Shown: piece after piece, positions 5,527-7,834 of the stretch
How positions within the stretch are numbered: the first letter of the stretch is position 1
Layout of the letters: each line of letters opens with the position of its first letter
Assembly (NCBI GenBank): GCA_036502105.1
Contig: DASXZE010000181.1
Coordinates: 1-7,834 of the forward strand
Reading direction: 5' to 3'
Source: Angelobacter sp036502105
GTDB lineage: Bacteria > Acidobacteriota > Terriglobia > Terriglobales > Acidobacteriaceae
DNA: 7,834 nucleotides
Made by a program: the position numbers and the translations under genes
The notes under the pieces: generated by a model
The model's input: the letters and a program-made list of their open reading frames with translations, nothing else
What the model was told of the DNA's origin: nothing
Databases searched by the model: none

Positions 5527-6519
5527 CTAGAACAGATGAATGCCTAAGCGGTGTGGAGCCGAAGGCGACAAAAATAAAAGCGCGATGCATGTCTGCATCG
5601 CGCTCATGATTTTTTTGAGTAAGCTTGAGTCGTCGCCGCCAGCCGCTGCTGTAAAGGTTTCCAATGGAACTTTGGCAGGTTTCAGTTTGATGGCGTCTTT
5701 GAGTTTGGGCGCTTTCACGTCCCACACCAGGCCCATGGCGCGCATGGCGCAAATTACGTACCAGTTGGTGTCAACTTCATACCAGGCCAGGCCGTGGCGG
5801 GCTGCCTGAGGATGCGCGTGGTGATTGTTGTGCCAGCCTTCGCCAAACGTCAGGATCGCCACCCAGAAGCTGTTCTTGGAATCGTCAGTGGTCAGGAAGC
5901 GTTGCGTGCCCCACATGTGCGTGGCTGAGTTGACCAGCCAGGTGCAGTGCAGTCCTACAACGGTGCGCAGGAAAATGCCCCACAGCATAACGGACCATCC
6001 GCCTACGGCCAGAAGCACAATGCCCAGCGTGGTGATGGGAACCCAGTGCCATTTGCTGATGAAGGTGTGAAACTTGTCTTTGCGTAGATCAGGAATGTAA
6101 GGCAGCAGCGCGGACGAATGATTGTGCAGCGTACGGCCAGTCATGATCCAGCCCATGTGCGCCCAGAAGCCGCCATCGCGCGGGGAATGCGGATCGCCTT
6201 CCACGTCAGTGCTCTGGTGATGTACGCGATGCGTGGCTACCCAGAAAAACGGGCCGCCTTCAAGCGCCAGCGTTGCGCAGATGGTCAGAAAATATTCCAC
6301 CCATTTATATGTTTTGAAGCCGCGATGCGTGAGCAGGCGATGATAGGCCACGCCAATGCCCAGGCTGCCGGCTATCCACCACAGGGCCAGGGCCACGAAA
6401 AAGGCCTTCCAGGTAAACATGAAAAGCGCAACAATCGCACCCACATGAAATGCCGCCATGAAAAAAGTTGTCAGCTTGCCAATCGGCTCGCGAAATGTTC
6501 TGTCCTGTTTGAAACTCAC
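5527..6519 (-). CDS. Membrane fatty acid (acyl-CoA) desaturase, probably frameshifted 3' end
   Basis: The product is a membrane di-iron desaturase that introduces a double bond into acyl chains, adjusting membrane fluidity. The three histidine boxes are clear: HRLLTH (60-65), HRVHH (97-101) and HNNHH (230-234), plus NSATH (197-201) typical of the delta-9 type. Hydrophobic segments surround them (about 17-36, 38-57, 73-90, 160-192). Translation begins at GTG with a good GGGAG nine bases upstream. The open frame gives 330 residues, but the last 25 or so codons run through a strong intrinsic terminator (5571-5603). At codons 302-304 the message has seven A; losing one A, or a +1 shift there, gives a 304-residue protein ending LLKKS with a TGA at 5606-5604, one base before the hairpin. 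I think that is the original end and that the C-terminal tail after Lys303 is not native. The enzyme call is secure; substrate and position of the double bond are not determinable. Confidence 0.93.
   Translation of the reverse strand: MSFKQDRTFREPIGKLTTFFMAAFHVGAIVALFMFTWKAFFVALALWWIAGSLGIGVAYHRLLTHRGFKTYKWVEYFLTICATLALEGGPFFWVATHRVHHQSTDVEGDPHSPRDGGFWAHMGWIMTGRTLHNHSSALLPYIPDLRKDKFHTFISKWHWVPITTLGIVLLAVGGWSVMLWGIFLRTVVGLHCTWLVNSATHMWGTQRFLTTDDSKNSFWVAILTFGEGWHNNHHAHPQAARHGLAWYEVDTNWYVICAMRAMGLVWDVKAPKLKDAIKLKPAKVPLETFTAAAGGDDSSLLKKIMSAMQTCIALLFLSPSAPHRLGIHLF
5571..5603 (-). terminator. Intrinsic terminator of the desaturase gene, inside the reading frame
   Basis: In the minus direction GCGCGATGCA pairs perfectly with TGCATCGCGC around a four-base loop, followed directly by TTTTATTTTT. 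This is a textbook Rho-independent terminator. It lies 42 bases before the annotated stop codon of the desaturase, so terminated transcripts would lack that stop. In the plus direction a run of seven T (5610-5616) also follows the stem after a short gap, so it could act both ways. Confidence 0.88.
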
Positions 6520-6527
6520 TTGGTATT

Positions 6528-6533
6528 TCTCCC
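6528..6533 (-). promoter_or_regulatory. Ribosome binding site for the desaturase (GGGAGA)
   Basis: GGGAG lies nine bases before the GTG at 6519 and supports that non-ATG start. Confidence 0.65.
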
Positions 6534-6778
6534 TTGGTATGGAAGCTTGCTTCTGAATTGATTCAAGCCTAACAGCAGGAAAGCGCGGCGATTGTAATAG
6601 TTGTGTAATTCAGCTTACCCGGGGCATGCGAACGGTTCATTGGACAAAAGTAACATGCTGAAAGCCGCGCCAAATGCGGGCTTTTAAACAAGTCTTTTTA
6701 TGGGGAACAAGCTAATGCACGAGGGCGATTTTGCTTAAGCAGTTTTCATCAAGCTTTAAAGCTGCAAAAAGGGCGCGG

Positions 6779-6807
6779 GTGAATGGCTATTCACTCAGCG
6801 AAAGTGA
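6779..6807. other. Two mutually exclusive hairpins
   Basis: GTGAAT (6779-6784) pairs with ATTCAC (6789-6794) around GGCT. The next arm, TCACT (6791-6795), can instead pair with AGTGA (6803-6807). Both cannot form together because they share TCAC. This is a switch-like arrangement, but the stems are short and may be chance. Confidence 0.35.
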
Positions 6808-6816
6808 TGAATTTCT

Positions 6817-6906
6817 GACGAAAGCCGATCAGCCGACCACGCGCTGAGCGGCGCTGCAACAGGAGCCTAAAGGCAGTAAATGTCGAGGAAAATGTTGAGC
6901 GGTCTT
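6817..6906 (+). repeat. 90-base direct repeat, copy 1
   Basis: Bases 6817-6906 recur at 6919-7009 with a single inserted A as the only difference, separated by 12 bases (6907-6918) that are themselves loosely similar to the sequence after copy two. Near identity implies recent duplication or strong constraint. Each copy contains the blocks CCGACCACGCG, CTGAGCGGCGCTGC and GGAGCCTAAAGGCAG, then a short ATG frame coding MSRKMLSGL. The strand given is only the reading direction; the element's true polarity is unknown. Confidence 0.95.
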
Positions 6907-6918
6907 CCCTAATCAAAC

Positions 6919-7009
6919 GACGAAAGCCGATCAGCCGACCACGCGCTGAGCGGCGCTGCAACAGGAGCCTAAAGGCAGTAAAATGTCGAGGAAAATGTTG
7001 AGCGGTCTT
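6919..7009 (+). repeat. 90-base direct repeat, copy 2
   Basis: This is the second member of the tandem pair. It has one more A than copy one in the run just before ATGTCGAGG. It ends five bases from the stop codon of the membrane-anchored protein gene, so it would lie in that gene's 3' untranslated region on the minus strand. Confidence 0.95.
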
Positions 7010-7014
7010 ACTAA

Positions 7015-7665
7015 CTAAAAGAAGGTAGCGTTGCCGGCCAGTTCGCGCATGGCGTCCAGTATGTATGTGCGCGAAGGCGCTTCCGGCGATAGTGCTTCCA
7101 GCGGAAGCGTAGCAGAAAAGTGTGGTGAGCGGCGCTGGAAGTTGACCTCCAGAAATTCGCCGTTGTCGCTCTTGCTGAGTGACGTCATGGTGCTGGCAAT
7201 TTCCTGCTGCTGGCGCTGCGGCTTGGTGCTGATCATAATCGGAGGCAGCTGTTCAAATCTCCAGCCGGGGCGTTCAATGGAAGCTTTGCGGCTGCTGCGG
7301 GCGAACCAGCGGAAATTCTGGACCTGCAAAGAAAATGTAGGAGGGAAATCGAGATCGGACTGGAAGGTCAAGAGCTCGCGCGTGCCTTTGAGTTTATTGA
7401 AAATCCATTGAACCGGATTTTGTTGAGCGTGCAAGTCCACCATCACCCAGGCGCGTTGAAATACGCCGCATGTCAGCCGCAGCGGAACACGGAATCGCGA
7501 TGAGGTAACCCAGGAAATGCCCACCACATGGCCGCGTCCGGCGAGCGACGATTGGATCCACTGCAGGACTTCCCTGGCTTTGTGCTGCTTATTGCGCTGC
7601 GCAACAGTGTGCCAGGTAAAACCCAGCGCCGTGGCCGCGATAACGATAATTCCGAGGACTGTCAT
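7015..7665 (-). CDS. Membrane-anchored protein of unknown function
   Basis: I do not recognise the family. The 216-residue product begins with one hydrophobic segment (residues 2-20, VLGIIVIAATALGFTW) followed by a basic stretch (RNKQHKAREVLQW), so it is probably a single-pass protein anchored at its N terminus, or a signal-anchor protein. The rest alternates short strands with aromatic residues, including VVGISWVTSSRFRVPL, LDFPPTFSLQVQNFRW and LEVNFQRR, and looks like a soluble beta-rich domain with a helical end (SRTYILDAMRELAG). No catalytic motif is visible. The ATG at 7665 is the only good start before an in-frame TGA; the Shine-Dalgarno sequence is weak. The coding case rests on a long open frame, reasonable amino acid composition and fit between same-strand neighbours. 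The stop is followed almost directly by the 90-base repeat. Confidence 0.75.
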   Translation of the reverse strand: MTVLGIIVIAATALGFTWHTVAQRNKQHKAREVLQWIQSSLAGRGHVVGISWVTSSRFRVPLRLTCGVFQRAWVMVDLHAQQNPVQWIFNKLKGTRELLTFQSDLDFPPTFSLQVQNFRWFARSSRKASIERPGWRFEQLPPIMISTKPQRQQQEIASTMTSLSKSDNGEFLEVNFQRRSPHFSATLPLEALSPEAPSRTYILDAMRELAGNATFF

Positions 7666-7781
7666 CTGAGAAAATAAGATGCTTTTCAGGTTGCCTCAGA
7701 TGTCAAAACCCGCTGACAAAATTCGTCAATCTTACATAAAAACTCACGGAATTAACCCACGTAGAAGCCCAATTTGGGACG

Positions 7782-7799
7782 ACCGGAGTTGCTTCCGGT
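7782..7799 (-). terminator. Hairpin directly after the partial gene, possible weak terminator
   Basis: Immediately after the TAA of the partial gene, ACCGGA pairs with TCCGGT around AGCAAC. A second small palindrome CCCAATTTGGG follows at 7768-7778. There is no U tract, so termination is uncertain, but the position supports a gene ending at 7799. Confidence 0.35.
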
Positions 7800-7834
7800 T
7801 ACAGCCCGCGATAGATTCCTCCGTCCGCCAGGAT
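7799..7834 (-). CDS. C-terminal end of a probable SDR-type oxidoreductase (partial)
   Basis: The last eleven codons read ILADGGIYRGL followed by TAA. An aspartate-glycine-glycine motif close to the C terminus, preceded by a short hydrophobic strand, is typical of classical short-chain dehydrogenase/reductases. Orientation matches the genes that follow, and a hairpin sits directly after the stop. With only eleven residues the family assignment is tentative. Confidence 0.45.
   Translation of the reverse strand: MLADGGIYRGL

Larger units (their letters stand above)
6520..6816. other. Desaturase upstream region with dyads, no gene seen
   Basis: No coding frame is convincing here. Near the desaturase there is an inverted repeat TGAAT-N2-ATTCA (6554-6565), nested in GCTTG/CAAGC arms, and a TACAAT (6596-6591, minus) that could be a -10 box, without a clear -35. 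Further out is an imperfect hairpin AAAGC-CGC/GCGGGCTTT (6661-6683) followed by TTTTAAAC on the plus strand, then palindromes TGCTTAAGCA (6732-6741) and AGCTTTAAAGCT (6752-6763), and two competing hairpins at 6779-6807. The density of dyads suggests regulatory or mobile-element-derived DNA, but none is assigned. Confidence 0.5.

Noticed and set aside
5462..5530. 22-codon plus-strand frame starting MKRISGEPDHAANG
   Set aside because: It coincides with the degraded repeat copy, has no ribosome binding site, and the matching frame in the other copies has early stops.
6817..7009. Tandem repeat as a CRISPR array
   Set aside because: The units are about 90 bases with a 12-base gap and only two copies; CRISPR repeats are shorter with longer unique spacers, and no cas genes are present.
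6817..7009. Repeat unit as a SAH riboswitch, because of the GCGCTGCAAC string
   Set aside because: Only a short string resembles that riboswitch; I could not reproduce its pseudoknot or flanking helices, and no methionine-cycle gene follows.
7674..7706. TTGACA (7706-7701) with TCTTAT (7679-7674) as a minus-strand promoter for the membrane-anchored protein
   Set aside because: The spacer is 21 bases, outside the normal range for a housekeeping sigma factor.
7700..7834. Plus-strand frame open from an ATG at 7700 to the window end
   Set aside because: No ribosome binding site, composition not protein-like, and it overlaps the minus-strand ILADGGIYRGL ending, which fits the same-strand neighbours better. 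Not fully excluded because the window ends.

Overview
The window reads like an ordinary chromosomal stretch of a mid-GC, free-living Gram-negative-type bacterium. The gene mix (SUKH-family tail, SRPBCC protein, secreted coiled-coil protein, Baeyer-Villiger-type monooxygenase, acyl desaturase, SDR-like tail) and the AT-rich repeat-bearing intergenic DNA would suit Acidobacteriota. That is an impression from general knowledge; no rRNA or marker gene is present to prove it.

Left part (1-1987, plus strand): the 3' end of a SUKH (SMI1/KNR4) protein, a compact SRPBCC/AHSA1-like gene with a good ribosome binding site, a 518-base gap with a degenerate octamer repeat and several hairpins, then a secreted coiled-coil protein of unknown function that is visibly more A-rich than its neighbours. 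Right part (2149-7834, minus strand throughout): read in transcription order there is the last few codons of a probable SDR enzyme, a membrane-anchored protein of unknown function, a repeat-rich gap, a fatty acid desaturase, a two-component pair (histidine kinase then OmpR-type regulator, overlapping by ATGA), and a Baeyer-Villiger-type flavin monooxygenase.

The most interesting structure is around the desaturase. A textbook intrinsic terminator (10-bp perfect stem plus U-rich tail) lies inside its open reading frame, and a run of seven A just before it separates the annotated frame from a frame with a stop codon one base before the hairpin. Either the window carries a homopolymer indel, the gene has a recent frameshift, or the ribosome slips there. 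The desaturase is also bracketed by members of one repeat family: a near-perfect 90-base tandem pair upstream and a diverged copy downstream. The adjacent kinase has two membrane segments and almost no extracellular loop, so a membrane-state sensor controlling lipid genes is a reasonable but untested idea.

No tRNA, rRNA, CRISPR array, intact insertion sequence or replication origin was seen. I found no clearly new multi-gene system; the repeat family and the desaturase 3' end are the points that deserve checking.
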